A DNA stretch of 64,000 nt from G963667145 sp963667145 (GCA_963667145.1 OY762943.1:1426001-1490000); one strand, 5' to 3'. Positions 37,097-47,189 are shown, counted from the stretch's first letter. The notes: generated by a model from the sequence alone, not told the origin. Translations and numbers: made by a program.

Positions 37097-37261
37097 TGCC
37101 GACTTGGTTTGATTGTAGTTCTTGTTGATGATTGATTTGTCTTGTTCACGGAAATATTGAGTAATCTTTTTGTCTGTCCCCTTACAGAGATTTTTCAATG
37201 TTTTTCTAATTTAATAAATAATTAAAATTTTAAGCAACTAATTTTTGGAGAAAGTGATATT

Positions 37262-38593
37262 ATGAATATGGAGAGTTTGAAACAGCTGAAAGTGAAAGAG
37301 CTTTTGGAAAGAGCACAACTGCTGGGGATAGAAAAACCAGCTAAGAAAAAGGACGAACTTTTGGCTCAAATCGTGGAGGCGGAATCTCTTGCTCAAAAAT
37401 CTTTGGAGAGTGACAACAATTCTAACAAAGAGAATGGCAAAAACGGGAAAAAGGAAAGCCAAGCGAAAGGCGAAGGTGAGCGTCACGTTTGTGGTTGCTT
37501 GGACATCATGAGTGATGGCTATGGGTTTTTGCGTTGGCAAGAGAACAACTATCTGCAAAGCGACACCGACGTGTATGTTTCACAATCTCAAATCCGCAAA
37601 TACGGACTGAAAAAAGGGCATATGGTTTGTGGTGTTTGTCGTCCTAATAGGCAACGGGACAAATATTCCGCTCTTATTAGGATTGAAAATGTTAACGGAT
37701 TTCCGCTTGATAAAATCAGGAATAATGTGAAGTTTGAGAAGCTTATTCCTCATTTCCCTAATGAAAGATTTGTTACCGATCAGCCTTTCAACAATGTTGC
37801 AGGAAGAATGATTTCTTTGTTTACACCTCTGGGCAAAGGGCAAAGAGGCTTGATAGTTGCTGCTCCGAAGACTGGTAAAACTGTGCTTTTGCAGAAAGTT
37901 GCCAACACCATTTTGCGTTATAACGATGCGTATATGATAATGCTTTTGATAGATGAGCGACCGGAAGAGGTTACCGACATGAAGGAAAATCTTATTCCAG
38001 AGAACTCGGAGGTTGTGGCTTCCACCTTCGATGAAAAAACCTCCAACCATATCAAAGTTGCCGAGATGGTGATAGAGAAAGCCAAGCGAATGGTGGAACT
38101 TGGGCAGGACGTGATAATTATGTTGGACAGCATTACGCGTCTGGCTCGGGCGTACAACAACGAGATTCCTTCCAGTGGCAAGACACTCTCGGGAGGTATT
38201 GATGTTGGAGCTCTTCACTATCCCAAAAAATTCTTCGGTGCGGCTCGTAATATTAGTGGCAAAGGCAGTCTCACAATTTTGGCTACAGCGTTGGTGGATA
38301 CTGGTTCCAAGATGGATCAGGTGATTTTTGAGGAGTTCAAAGGCACTGGAAATATGGAGCTGACACTGGATAGGTCTTTGGCGGAAGCCAGAATTTTCCC
38401 GTCTATCGATTTGGTGAAATCCAGTACGAGAAGAGAAGAGTTGCTTTTGAGTGAAATCGAGAAAAATAAGACGTACATAATTCGCAGATATTTGGGAGCG
38501 AGCGATAATCTTGGCAAGGGCTTGCAGACTATTATGCAAAATATCGAGGCGACTCGTGACAACGAAGAATTTTTGGACAAGATGAACAGTTAG
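37262..38593 (+). CDS. rho: transcription termination factor Rho
   Basis: Hexameric RNA-dependent ATPase of 443 residues. The N-terminal Rho_N helix bundle is LKQLKVKELLERAQLLGIEK-like, then a short Lys/Asn/Glu-rich linker (about 45-75), the RNA-binding OSB fold (DIMSDGYGFLR, then SDTDVYVSQSQIRKYGLKKGH) and the RecA-like ATPase with P-loop APKTGKT, LLIDERPEEVTDM and the Q-/R-loop region TGGIDVGAL-like (here SGGIDVGALHYPKKFFGAARN). The leader of about 165 bases before it is long, and rho is autoregulated in many bacteria. Confidence 0.97.
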   Translation: MNMESLKQLKVKELLERAQLLGIEKPAKKKDELLAQIVEAESLAQKSLESDNNSNKENGKNGKKESQAKGEGERHVCGCLDIMSDGYGFLRWQENNYLQSDTDVYVSQSQIRKYGLKKGHMVCGVCRPNRQRDKYSALIRIENVNGFPLDKIRNNVKFEKLIPHFPNERFVTDQPFNNVAGRMISLFTPLGKGQRGLIVAAPKTGKTVLLQKVANTILRYNDAYMIMLLIDERPEEVTDMKENLIPENSEVVASTFDEKTSNHIKVAEMVIEKAKRMVELGQDVIIMLDSITRLARAYNNEIPSSGKTLSGGIDVGALHYPKKFFGAARNISGKGSLTILATALVDTGSKMDQVIFEEFKGTGNMELTLDRSLAEARIFPSIDLVKSSTRREELLLSEIEKNKTYIIRRYLGASDNLGKGLQTIMQNIEATRDNEEFLDKMNS

Positions 38594-38661
38594 TTTGTTT
38601 TGCTTAATTGTTTGACGAGAAAACGCCAAGTTGTATTTGATTGTCACGAAGGAGACTTGAG

Positions 38662-39012
38662 ATGAATATTTTGGGGAAAATTAAACAGATTGTAAGCACA
38701 TCGCACGGATTTATTTCGTTGTATTTGCTGTTTGTTATCCCCACGTATATTTTGCCGATTTACGGTTCAAATTCCGTTTTCTCCTATATGATGTCTGGAA
38801 CCAATTTTTATTTTTGGCTACATTTACTCATTTTGTTGATTTTGATTGTCTTGGCAAAAATTCGCGGTGATTTGCTTGGCAAAAGTTACTTGATTGTTTT
38901 TGCTCAGTTTGCTCTCTTTTTTGACATAGTTCCTTTCGTGAATTTTTTACCTTTAGCTCCTTCCATTATGCATTGTTTTGTGATTGTAAACGGCTTGGGA
39001 AGAAGCAGTTAA
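38662..39012 (+). CDS. small membrane protein of unknown function
   Basis: A 116-residue protein with about three hydrophobic helices (near 20-36, 50-66, 78-105). AAGGAGA precedes ATG 38662. I do not recognise a family; the SHGFISLYLLFVIPTYILPIYG part looks like a small conserved inner-membrane protein. It is followed 3 bases later by the M20 hydrolase, so they are probably cotranscribed. Confidence 0.6.
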   Translation: MNILGKIKQIVSTSHGFISLYLLFVIPTYILPIYGSNSVFSYMMSGTNFYFWLHLLILLILIVLAKIRGDLLGKSYLIVFAQFALFFDIVPFVNFLPLAPSIMHCFVIVNGLGRSS

Positions 39013-39015
39013 CAT

Positions 39016-40098
39016 TTGGAGTTTGCTATCAACCTTATTAAAATTAGAGAAAATTTGCACAAAATTCCCGAAGCGGGATTGAAAGAGTTTTCTACTCAAA
39101 AATATCTATTAAATATTCTGAAACAGTTTGATTGTCTGCAAGTTATGACCTTACAAACTGGAATTTTGGTGGAATATTCTGCTGGCTCGGGAGCTTACAA
39201 ATTATTTCGTGCTGATATGGATGCGTTGCCTGTTGAGGAAAAAACTGGTGTCGAATTTACTTCGGTTAATAGCGGATGGATGCACGCCTGCGGACACGAT
39301 ATTCATATGAGCGTTCTTTTGGGTTTGATTGACAAAGTTGTGTCAAACAAAGTGAATGCGAATTTGCTTTTTCTGTTTCAGCCTGCTGAGGAGTTGGGTC
39401 TGGGTGCAAATCTTTTTGTGGATAGCGGACTTTTGGACAAGTACGAGATTGAGTCCGTGATAGCTTTGCACGTTAGTCCCGAATACGAAGTCGGGCAAGT
39501 TGCTTGCAAATCGGGGACTATCTTTGCCACGGCACAGGAGTTCGATTTTGAGATTGAGGGGAAAAGTTCGCACGCTGCCAAACCTCATCTTGGCAAGGAC
39601 GCTTTGCTTGCTGGATGCGAACTGGTGAAGAAATTGCAACTGCTAAGGGAAGATGAGGACAGAGTTTGCGTTGGTGAGTTTAACTCGGGAGTTGCTCGTA
39701 ACGTTGTTTCCGATTTCGCAGTGATAAAGGGAACTCATCGCTCTCTGACAAAAGATTGCAGGGAAGAACTCAATAAGCGGCTGAATGATGTTGCGACTAC
39801 TATCGAGAGTGAGTTTGGAGTGAAAATCAATCTCAAATTTGGTGCGACTACGTGTGAAGTGATTAACAATCAAAAACTTTTTGACAAATTTGTCAGTAAA
39901 CTACCTAAGGGAATAGAGTTTATAGAAGCGGGAATTGATTACACAGCCGAAGATTTTGGAGCGTTATCTTTGCTATATCCTGGGCTTTTATTTTGGCTTG
40001 GTGTCGGCAAACAGAAGTTTGGTTTGCACAATGGAAAATTCTTGCCAGATAGCCGAGCAATTGATGTGGGAGTGAGTAGTTTATACTGTTTGATATGA
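39016..40098 (+). CDS. M20-family metallo-amidohydrolase
   Basis: Cytosolic hydrolase of 360 residues of the M20D (HipO/AbgA-like) type, acting on N-acyl amino acids or small peptides. RADMDALPVEEKTGVEF and the metal-binding HACGHDIH (90-97) are present, and the catalytic and ligand Glu pair is E125-E126 in QPAEELG. The dimerisation domain follows (KSSHAAKPHLGKDA). The start appears to be TTG at 39016; no better in-frame ATG exists. Its stop overlaps the ATG of the chaperone gene. Confidence 0.85.
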   Translation: MEFAINLIKIRENLHKIPEAGLKEFSTQKYLLNILKQFDCLQVMTLQTGILVEYSAGSGAYKLFRADMDALPVEEKTGVEFTSVNSGWMHACGHDIHMSVLLGLIDKVVSNKVNANLLFLFQPAEELGLGANLFVDSGLLDKYEIESVIALHVSPEYEVGQVACKSGTIFATAQEFDFEIEGKSSHAAKPHLGKDALLAGCELVKKLQLLREDEDRVCVGEFNSGVARNVVSDFAVIKGTHRSLTKDCREELNKRLNDVATTIESEFGVKINLKFGATTCEVINNQKLFDKFVSKLPKGIEFIEAGIDYTAEDFGALSLLYPGLLFWLGVGKQKFGLHNGKFLPDSRAIDVGVSSLYCLI

Positions 40099-42659
40099 AA
40101 AAAAGTGTTTTAAGCTTTTTATTTTTGTTTTTGCTGATAGCTCATCTTTTTTCGGATGAGGTTTTGGTTCGAGTTGGTAAAAGTTTCATTACCAAAAGTC
40201 AATTGAACGAATATATGCGTGCGAAATCTTTGACTGACGAGGTCAAAGGTTTGGACGGCTTGATAAGACAGCAGCTTCTTTTGGACTATGCCAAAGAAAA
40301 AGAGATTGAGGTCGCCAATCAGGAAATCATCCAATATTATCAGGATGAGCTCAAGCAGTCATTGACTTTGGACGATATTAATAGGCTACGTTCGCAGAAG
40401 TCGAAAGAACTGGAAAGCATCAAAGTTCACTTGATGACGATGAAAGCGAGAGAGTTCATCAAGGAGAATTTGGAGGTTGATAAGAAGAAGATTCTCCAAA
40501 ATTTTTTGTTTGAAAATTCTAGAATCGATATTTCGTATTTTATAGCGGATAGAGACCTTTTCGATTTACCCGAGCATTTCACTTTTTTGGATTTGCAAAA
40601 TTTTGCTGGAGAGAAGTACGGTTTTTTTGACAAGTTGGAGAAAATCAAATTCAAATACACGCTCGTTTTTGAGAACGAAGAGACAATGAATTACGATTTG
40701 AGCTTTTTGTTCCCTGAAAATCAATTTGATTTGTTTGATTACAAGAAAAAAACTGCCAGACAATTAGCCGAAGATTTGCGAAACGCTTGGGAAGACGATA
40801 TTCCCCCCGACAGAATTATTTTCGAGACAGGATATTTGAGAAAAGACCAAAAAATTGCACATTTTGACAAGATAGATTTGGAACCTATTTTCAACAGCAA
40901 GCAAAAGTGCTTCCTCTACGAGATTCCCAACGGATTTTTACTGATTAAAAAAGATGGCAAAGAGTACGTGAACTTTCTTTCCGAGGAAGGTGATTGTGCG
41001 AAGGTCATCAGGGAATATATCTCGTGGGTGAACTTGGAGAGCAAGGAAGAGACAAATCCTTACAAAGCGTATTTTAAAGACAGTTTGTTTTCGCTTACCG
41101 CCAAGCGTGTAGGAGTGAAAGTTGAGTTTTTTAATCCTGCGAGTCTTAATTATTTGCAAAAGCTTGATTTAGAAGCGGAGAACCTTAGTGCGGAGGTTCA
41201 GGCTAAGGTGCAAACAGATTCCGTTATTTATCTTTTTCTCGACCGCTATATTACTAACGAAGAAGATTTGGCGGTTACGCTAAGAGAGAGAATTAACAGA
41301 GGAACATTATTCGGAAGTTTTGAATTTGGGGAGAGGATTTGTCGTTATAAGGTGTTGACTTATGAGCCTACTTTTTTGCCAGACTTTGAGCAAGCTAAAA
41401 ACTATCTTTATAGTAATTTGCAAGTGGACAAACTCAAGCAGAAAAAGTACGATTTGAAAAAATATTACGACAAGTATTACAGCAAGTTTCAGCGTCCCAT
41501 GCAACTTGCTATCAGCGGTGTTTTCGTTAGGATTAGCGATTTTGACACATTGCAAATCACGGATGCGGAGATTGAAAACTATTATTTGGAGAATAAGGCG
41601 AAGTTTTCTACCGCTGGCAAGCAAAATTTTGAGTATATTTATTTGCATGATAAACTAAAAACCAAGCGTGAACTTGCCGATTATTTGGCTGAATTTTTGA
41701 ACGAAGGCAATTTTTCTTACGTGAAAGATTGCTTTGGTAGTGAGTTTCCGAGTTTGAAAGATAAGTTTTTGAATTATTCCAATATAGACGAAATTTTCAA
41801 AAAGAGGCTTAATTCCTTGAATAGCGGAGAAATAGACAAGCCGTTTTATTATAAAACAGGTTGGTTCATTCTAAAGAAGGGGCAGATTTTAATAGATAAT
41901 TATCTTAGCTTGGGAGAAGCCAAGGAGATAATTAAAACGAAGCTGAAAGTGATTAAGCAAGATGAAATCGCCAAGGCAAAGATAAATGAGCTTGATAGTA
42001 AACTTCAATGGTATGGCAATCTCAAAAGCTATACCGATTCTCCATTTTATTTCAAGACAGATTTCCAGCCAATTACTGAGCCTTTTGAGCCTGTGGGAAA
42101 TTTGTTGCCATACGAGGGTGATTTTGTGAAAATGTATGCTCATAAGAAGTATAATAAAATTTTCAGTACAGATGACGGTTATGCGGTGTTCTTTTTGGAT
42201 AAGCTCTACAAATCTTCTGTGTTGCCCTTTGAGGAAGTGAAATCTGGCATTGTGGAGCAAATAGAGAACGAGAAAAAAGAAGAAAACGCCGAACAGTTTT
42301 TGAAGGTTTTTGTGGAAAATCTGAACCAAGGAGACTTTTCTTCTCGGGAATTTTTGACATATTTGGGCGACTTGCAAACGATACAAAATTTTTCGCCTGA
42401 TAACAAATTGCCATGGACTACGGATGAGGAAAATTTGCAGATTTTTCGACTGGCGATGCAGAATGAGTTAGGCTCCTTCAAACCAGCTATTTACCTTTCG
42501 TGTGGGAAATATTTGGTGTATAGAGTTGACTTAAAAGAAATTATTTCCAAAAAAGATTATAGTGAAAAAGTGGACGATTATTTGGCGGATGAATTGGATA
42601 AAATGTGTGACGCTTGGCTCGATAAGTATTGTCAGCAGGTGATGATTAAGTATTATTAG
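40095..42659 (+). CDS. periplasmic SurA/PpiD-like peptidyl-prolyl isomerase
   Basis: An 854-residue exported protein with a signal peptide (about 1-20). The start of the mature part, VLVRVGKSFITKSQLNEYM, is the usual SurA-type N-terminal chaperone helix pair. The middle contains a parvulin-like region (about 480-620) with LNSGEIDKPFYYKTGWFILKKG, which matches the end of a PpiC domain. A second PpiC-like end, LPFEEVKSGIVEQIENEKK, occurs near 715-735. Its length is about twice that of SurA, and it probably assists folding of outer-membrane proteins. Whether the parvulin active sites are intact cannot be judged by eye. Confidence 0.7.
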   Translation: MKKSVLSFLFLFLLIAHLFSDEVLVRVGKSFITKSQLNEYMRAKSLTDEVKGLDGLIRQQLLLDYAKEKEIEVANQEIIQYYQDELKQSLTLDDINRLRSQKSKELESIKVHLMTMKAREFIKENLEVDKKKILQNFLFENSRIDISYFIADRDLFDLPEHFTFLDLQNFAGEKYGFFDKLEKIKFKYTLVFENEETMNYDLSFLFPENQFDLFDYKKKTARQLAEDLRNAWEDDIPPDRIIFETGYLRKDQKIAHFDKIDLEPIFNSKQKCFLYEIPNGFLLIKKDGKEYVNFLSEEGDCAKVIREYISWVNLESKEETNPYKAYFKDSLFSLTAKRVGVKVEFFNPASLNYLQKLDLEAENLSAEVQAKVQTDSVIYLFLDRYITNEEDLAVTLRERINRGTLFGSFEFGERICRYKVLTYEPTFLPDFEQAKNYLYSNLQVDKLKQKKYDLKKYYDKYYSKFQRPMQLAISGVFVRISDFDTLQITDAEIENYYLENKAKFSTAGKQNFEYIYLHDKLKTKRELADYLAEFLNEGNFSYVKDCFGSEFPSLKDKFLNYSNIDEIFKKRLNSLNSGEIDKPFYYKTGWFILKKGQILIDNYLSLGEAKEIIKTKLKVIKQDEIAKAKINELDSKLQWYGNLKSYTDSPFYFKTDFQPITEPFEPVGNLLPYEGDFVKMYAHKKYNKIFSTDDGYAVFFLDKLYKSSVLPFEEVKSGIVEQIENEKKEENAEQFLKVFVENLNQGDFSSREFLTYLGDLQTIQNFSPDNKLPWTTDEENLQIFRLAMQNELGSFKPAIYLSCGKYLVYRVDLKEIISKKDYSEKVDDYLADELDKMCDAWLDKYCQQVMIKYY

Positions 42660-42665
42660 GGAAAG

Positions 42666-43688
42666 ATGAAAAAATATTTTTATTTGATTTTTGTGCTTTT
42701 GGTTTTTGCTTGTTCTGAGGAAGAAGTGGAGGTCAGTAGCATTAAACCTGCTTTTATTTTCAAGGGTGAGGGTGTCGTTTTGGATAGTTGCCCATCGGAA
42801 TATTTGCCCGCTGCTTATAGTGTTGATGAATTGGAATTTGTGGAAACGCCTGGCTTTGCTATAGTTTCTGATGACAAAAAAATGTACGAAATAGCGGGAC
42901 AGATGGCGGTTGTCGGGTACAACCCCATTTTTTTGGTCGATGAGTTTCAGTTTTCTAAGAAATTGGTTGAACGCTTTGACAAGACCACTTTTGTCACAAC
43001 AGGAAACTTCAGAGGAAATTCTGTTGTTGCGAAGTTCAATTCTCGGAAAATTAACTATCTAACTGGAGTTTTTGCTTGCATGGCAACAGAAAATCACAGA
43101 TTTGCTTATGCAGGTTGCGACACACTTTCCAACGATGCTTATTTAAAAATCAACTCTTTTTTGCTTGGAGCGAAATCTATAGACAAAAATGCTTCTGTTA
43201 AGTGGATAAAAATTAACAAAGCATCTGAAGAACCTTTGTCGGAACAGATTAGCATGTTGGCAAAGGAGAATTTTAGTTTAATTGCTTTATGTGGGAAAGA
43301 TAAAGAGTTGGAAGAGGCGATTAGTTCATTGAATTTGCCCTTTGTTGGATATTATCCTAGTGAAAACACGAGAAATCAGTTGGCGTATTTCTTCTGTGAT
43401 AATGGGCAACTTTGGACTAAGGTTTTAAAAGATTTTTTTGCCGATTCTCTTGCTGTTATTTATGAGAGCGGATTTAGTGACAATAGTGTCAAATTTTTGG
43501 GATACAGCGACAAATTGTCTTATGATAACTTGCAAGTTATGGATAGTGTTGTGATGAATTTGGATTCATTGGATATTTTTGTCGGTCCGATTTTTGATAC
43601 CGAAGGATTTTTACGTGTGTCAGAAGGCGAAAAAATTTCGGATGAAAATTTGGAATTGGTTAATTGGCTGATTTATGGGATTGAATAA
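42666..43688 (+). CDS. BMP/PnrA-like substrate-binding lipoprotein
   Basis: A 340-residue lipoprotein (lipobox VFAC at about 13-16). It has a periplasmic-binding fold of the BMP type: YLTGVFACMATENHRFAYAG followed by INSFLLGAKSID corresponds to the conserved BMP segments, and YESGFSDNSVKFLGYS and LDIFVGPIFD to the second lobe. BMP proteins bind nucleosides for ABC import, but no permease or ATPase gene is adjacent. It could be a sensor or an envelope protein. Family call is from pattern only. Confidence 0.6.
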   Translation: MKKYFYLIFVLLVFACSEEEVEVSSIKPAFIFKGEGVVLDSCPSEYLPAAYSVDELEFVETPGFAIVSDDKKMYEIAGQMAVVGYNPIFLVDEFQFSKKLVERFDKTTFVTTGNFRGNSVVAKFNSRKINYLTGVFACMATENHRFAYAGCDTLSNDAYLKINSFLLGAKSIDKNASVKWIKINKASEEPLSEQISMLAKENFSLIALCGKDKELEEAISSLNLPFVGYYPSENTRNQLAYFFCDNGQLWTKVLKDFFADSLAVIYESGFSDNSVKFLGYSDKLSYDNLQVMDSVVMNLDSLDIFVGPIFDTEGFLRVSEGEKISDENLELVNWLIYGIE

Positions 43689-43706
43689 ATTGTTGAGGAA
43701 ATCTAG

Positions 43707-44789
43707 ATGAAAAAAGCTTTAATTACGGGCATTAATGGTCAAGACGGTTCTTATTTAGCTGAGTTTTTGTTGGATAAAGGTTATGAGGTTTACGGTATTA
43801 TTCGTAGGTCTTCTTTTTTTAACACGGGCAGAATTGAGCATCTGTATATCGATGATTTAATAGAGGATATGCACAAAAAAAGGAAGATAACTTTATTCTA
43901 TGGCGATATGACCGACTCTTCCAATTTGATTAGGGTAATTAAGCAGGTTGAGCCAGATGAGATTTATAACCTTGCTGCTCAGTCCCACGTGCAGGTTTCG
44001 TTTGAAGTTCCCGAATATACGGCGGATACTGATGGCATAGGCACTATTCGTATTTTGGAAGCTGTTCGTTTGCTTGGATTGGTGGAGAAAACCAAAATTT
44101 ATCAGGCTTCCACGAGTGAACTATATGGCAAGGTGCAAGAAATTCCTCAGTCTGAGACTACGCCTTTTTATCCGAGAAGTCCTTACGCTGTCGCCAAGCA
44201 GTACGCTTTTTGGATAACTAAAAATTATCGCGAGGCTTATGGCATGTTTGCTTGCAATGGAATTTTGTTCAATCACGAATCCGAAAGACGCGGTGAGACT
44301 TTTGTGACCAGAAAAATAACTTTGGCTGCTTCGAGGATTTCCAAAGGTTTACAAAAGAAACTTTATCTTGGTAATTTGGATGCCAAACGCGATTGGGGTT
44401 ACGCTGGAGATTATGTGGAATGTATGTGGCTTATGCTACAGCACGATAAACCAGACGATTTTGTGATAGCAACTGGAGAGCAGTATTCCGTGCGAACTTT
44501 TTGTGATTTGGCTTTTCGGGAAGTGGGGATTGAGTTGACTTGGGAAGCTAGTGGCATAAACGAAAAGGGCATAGACAAGACAACTGGGGAAATTTTAATA
44601 GAAGTTGACCCAAAATATTTTCGACCAACTGAGGTGGAAACATTGCTTGGCAATCCTTCGAAAGCTGTCAATGAGTTGGGCTGGAATCCCCGTAAAACAA
44701 GCTTTGAGGAGCTTGTAAAAAAAATGGTTAAATACGATTTGGAGTATGTGGAGAAGGTGGATAAGTCTCGGGTTGGTTTGAGCAATTAA
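43707..44789 (+). CDS. gmd: GDP-mannose 4,6-dehydratase
   Basis: First gene of the polysaccharide locus; converts GDP-mannose to GDP-4-keto-6-deoxymannose. In 360 residues, GINGQDGSYLAEFL is the NADP motif, NLAAQSHVQVSFEVP, the YxxxK of SPYAVAKQYAFW, and LFNHESERRGETFVTRKI are all diagnostic. Base composition resembles the housekeeping genes rather than the AT-rich genes that follow. Its product can go to fcl (60917) for GDP-L-fucose, or to an aminotransferase for perosamine. Confidence 0.97.
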   Translation: MKKALITGINGQDGSYLAEFLLDKGYEVYGIIRRSSFFNTGRIEHLYIDDLIEDMHKKRKITLFYGDMTDSSNLIRVIKQVEPDEIYNLAAQSHVQVSFEVPEYTADTDGIGTIRILEAVRLLGLVEKTKIYQASTSELYGKVQEIPQSETTPFYPRSPYAVAKQYAFWITKNYREAYGMFACNGILFNHESERRGETFVTRKITLAASRISKGLQKKLYLGNLDAKRDWGYAGDYVECMWLMLQHDKPDDFVIATGEQYSVRTFCDLAFREVGIELTWEASGINEKGIDKTTGEILIEVDPKYFRPTEVETLLGNPSKAVNELGWNPRKTSFEELVKKMVKYDLEYVEKVDKSRVGLSN

Positions 44790-44793
44790 ATTT

Positions 44794-46119
44794 ATGAGTG
44801 AGATATTCCAAACTTTCAAAGATAAATACATTTATTGGTCAAATCACCAAGGATTTAGAAAATACTTTGCTAATACTTCTTGGCTTTTTGCCGAAAAATT
44901 CGTAAAAATTTTTGTTAGTTTTTTTGTTGCGGTTTGGGTTGCTCGATATTTAGGTCCTAATCAATTTGGACTTTTGAATTATTCACAAAGTTTTGTAGCA
45001 CTTTTTACTGCTGTTGCAACACTTGGTTTGGATGGTATTGTAGTACGTGAATTGGTGAAAGATGAAACTAAACAAAACGAAATATTGGGAACAAGTTTTG
45101 TTTTAAAGGTCATGGGCTCTTTATTAGCAATAATTTTTATTGCTGTTGCATTATTTTTTTCTTCAAATGATAAATTAACAAATATTTTAATTTTTATTAT
45201 TGCTTTTTCTTTGTTTTTTCAAAGTTTTAATGTAGTTGATTACTATTTTCAAAGTCAAGTTTTGAGTAAATATGTAGTTTTTGCCAATATAATAACATTA
45301 ATTTTATCTAATATTGTAAAAGTTGTTTTAATTTTGAATAATGCTTCACTTGTTTATTTTGCGTGGACTATTTTGTTTGATAGCATTATATTAGCTAGTG
45401 GATTAATATATTTTTTTTCAAAAAAAGCAAATTTGAAAATTCCCAATTTCACTTTTAACAAAACAATGATGGTTACTTTATTGCAAGACGCTTGGCCATT
45501 GATGTTTGCTGGTATAGCTTCTATGATAAATATGAGAGTTGATCAGGTGATGCTTGGCAAAATGACAGATTTTGAGGTTGTGGGAAATTATGCGGCTGCT
45601 GTTCGTATTTCCGAGTTGTGGCTTATATTACCAACTCTTATTGGCACCTCAATATATCCAGCTGTTATTTCTTCGAAAAAAAAAAGTCATGAACTGTATT
45701 TACAAAGAGTTAGAAGAATTATTTGCTATATGGCAAGTTTTGCTATTCCTTTTGCTATTTTGGTTACAATTCTATCTGAGCTTATTGTAACTACATTGTA
45801 TGGCGATAAATACTTGTTTGCTCACACATATTTATCTATATATATATGGTCAGGCTTACCTTACGTTGTTTTTTTTGTGATGGGTCAGGTGGTAATGATA
45901 GAGAGGTTGACGAAGATAAGCTTATATAGTTCAGTAGGCATTGTTGTGATGAATTTTGTTCTAAATAGTATTTTTATTCCTCGATATGGGGGCACTGGAG
46001 CAGCAATGACTACACTTTTTGTAGCTTACTTAACACAAATTTTGATTATTTCTATTTTGTATAAGAAATTAAAAATTAAAAAATGGAGAATTAATGAAAG
46101 CAGTAAGGAAAATATGTAG
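44794..46119 (+). CDS. O-antigen/capsule flippase (Wzx-like)
   Basis: Inner-membrane protein of 441 residues with about 12-14 hydrophobic segments of the polysaccharide transporter (MATE/MVF) superfamily. RKYFANTSWLFAEKFVKIF and RYLGPNQFGLLNYSQSFVALF are typical Wzx N-termini. It would flip lipid-linked repeat units across the inner membrane. A run of ten A at 45676-45685 lies in its coding frame. It overlaps the next gene by 26 bases. Confidence 0.92.
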   Translation: MSEIFQTFKDKYIYWSNHQGFRKYFANTSWLFAEKFVKIFVSFFVAVWVARYLGPNQFGLLNYSQSFVALFTAVATLGLDGIVVRELVKDETKQNEILGTSFVLKVMGSLLAIIFIAVALFFSSNDKLTNILIFIIAFSLFFQSFNVVDYYFQSQVLSKYVVFANIITLILSNIVKVVLILNNASLVYFAWTILFDSIILASGLIYFFSKKANLKIPNFTFNKTMMVTLLQDAWPLMFAGIASMINMRVDQVMLGKMTDFEVVGNYAAAVRISELWLILPTLIGTSIYPAVISSKKKSHELYLQRVRRIICYMASFAIPFAILVTILSELIVTTLYGDKYLFAHTYLSIYIWSGLPYVVFFVMGQVVMIERLTKISLYSSVGIVVMNFVLNSIFIPRYGGTGAAMTTLFVAYLTQILIISILYKKLKIKKWRINESSKENM

Positions 46120-47188
46120 GTTTTTAAAAAAAGTAATAAAAAGTGACAAAAAATTATTTCACATCAAGAGAAAATTCTGCTCTTGGTACTTTCTTTTGAT
46201 AAATTTTGACAGTGTTAGTGAAAATATTATTTTACCAAGATACTTTTCCTCTGAACAGAGAAAATTTAACAATTGGACATTTAATCAAGTAAAAAATTAT
46301 AGCAAAGATTTTAAAGATTTTTTTTATAGTAAAAATTTTCTCTCTGATTTGAGTGATTTGCTTGCAGGATTAGACGAAGAAGATGTAAATAAACTTAAAT
46401 TTATTTTTGAAAGAATGTTTTTTTTCTCTTTTTTAGATAGAAAAAATATTTTTAGTGATGAGGAAGAAGAAATTTGGGGAATTAAAAAAAATATAATTAA
46501 ATCTGTAAAAAAAAATGAAAAATATTATTCTTTATTTGGATATAAATTTTTAAATAATAATATAGCATATCATAATTTTGTAGATGATTTAGGGTTAAAA
46601 AAAATAAAAAATATAAAATTTCCGATTAGTGAAGATATTATTGATGCAGGAGCATATGTTGGAGATTCATCTTTAATACTTAGTAATTATACTAAAGGAA
46701 ACGTTCATGCTTTTGAACCATTTAAAAAATGTTTTGATGAATTAAAGATAAATGTTGATTTAAATAATAGTAAGATTGTTCCAATAAATATGGGCTTATC
46801 AAATAAGAATGCAAGAGAAAAACTGTTTTTTGGGGAAAATAATTTGTCTATATCTGCAAATGATCCTGACAAAGCTCTTTCTAAGGGAGCATATAAAAAT
46901 GTTATTGAAGTTGAAAATGTAACAATAGATAGCTATGTTAGAAAAAATAAGTTAAAGATTGGAGTTATAAAATTTGATACAGAGGGTGCTGAGCAAAAAA
47001 TTTTAGAGGGTGCTAAACAAACAATACTTACTCAAAAACCTATACTTCTGATAAGTATATATCACAATATAAATGATTTTGTATATATCAAGCCATGGTT
47101 AGATAACTTAAATATTGGCTACAAGTATAAAATTACTAAATCTGAATCGGAAACCTTTATTGAAGAAACTATGCTGGTATGCTATTAA
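46094..47188 (+). CDS. FkbM-family methyltransferase
   Basis: A 364-residue protein. The SAM-dependent part is about residues 190-350, with DAGAYVGDSSLIL (motif I), VHAFEPF, IDSYVRKNKLKIGVIKFDTEGAE and a C-terminal KPILLISIYHN. FkbM enzymes O-methylate sugars or other natural-product hydroxyls. The roughly 180 N-terminal residues are Lys- and Phe-rich with no motif. The gene is extremely AT-rich and contains an A9 run at 46507-46515. Its start overlaps wzx. Confidence 0.85.
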   Translation: MKAVRKICRFLKKVIKSDKKLFHIKRKFCSWYFLLINFDSVSENIILPRYFSSEQRKFNNWTFNQVKNYSKDFKDFFYSKNFLSDLSDLLAGLDEEDVNKLKFIFERMFFFSFLDRKNIFSDEEEEIWGIKKNIIKSVKKNEKYYSLFGYKFLNNNIAYHNFVDDLGLKKIKNIKFPISEDIIDAGAYVGDSSLILSNYTKGNVHAFEPFKKCFDELKINVDLNNSKIVPINMGLSNKNAREKLFFGENNLSISANDPDKALSKGAYKNVIEVENVTIDSYVRKNKLKIGVIKFDTEGAEQKILEGAKQTILTQKPILLISIYHNINDFVYIKPWLDNLNIGYKYKITKSESETFIEETMLVCY

Positions 47189-47189
47189 G

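Noticed and set aside
37580..38647. Minus-strand open frame of 355 codons opposite rho
   Set aside because: Rho is unmistakable on the plus strand; this frame has the His/Gln/Arg-rich look of antisense translation.
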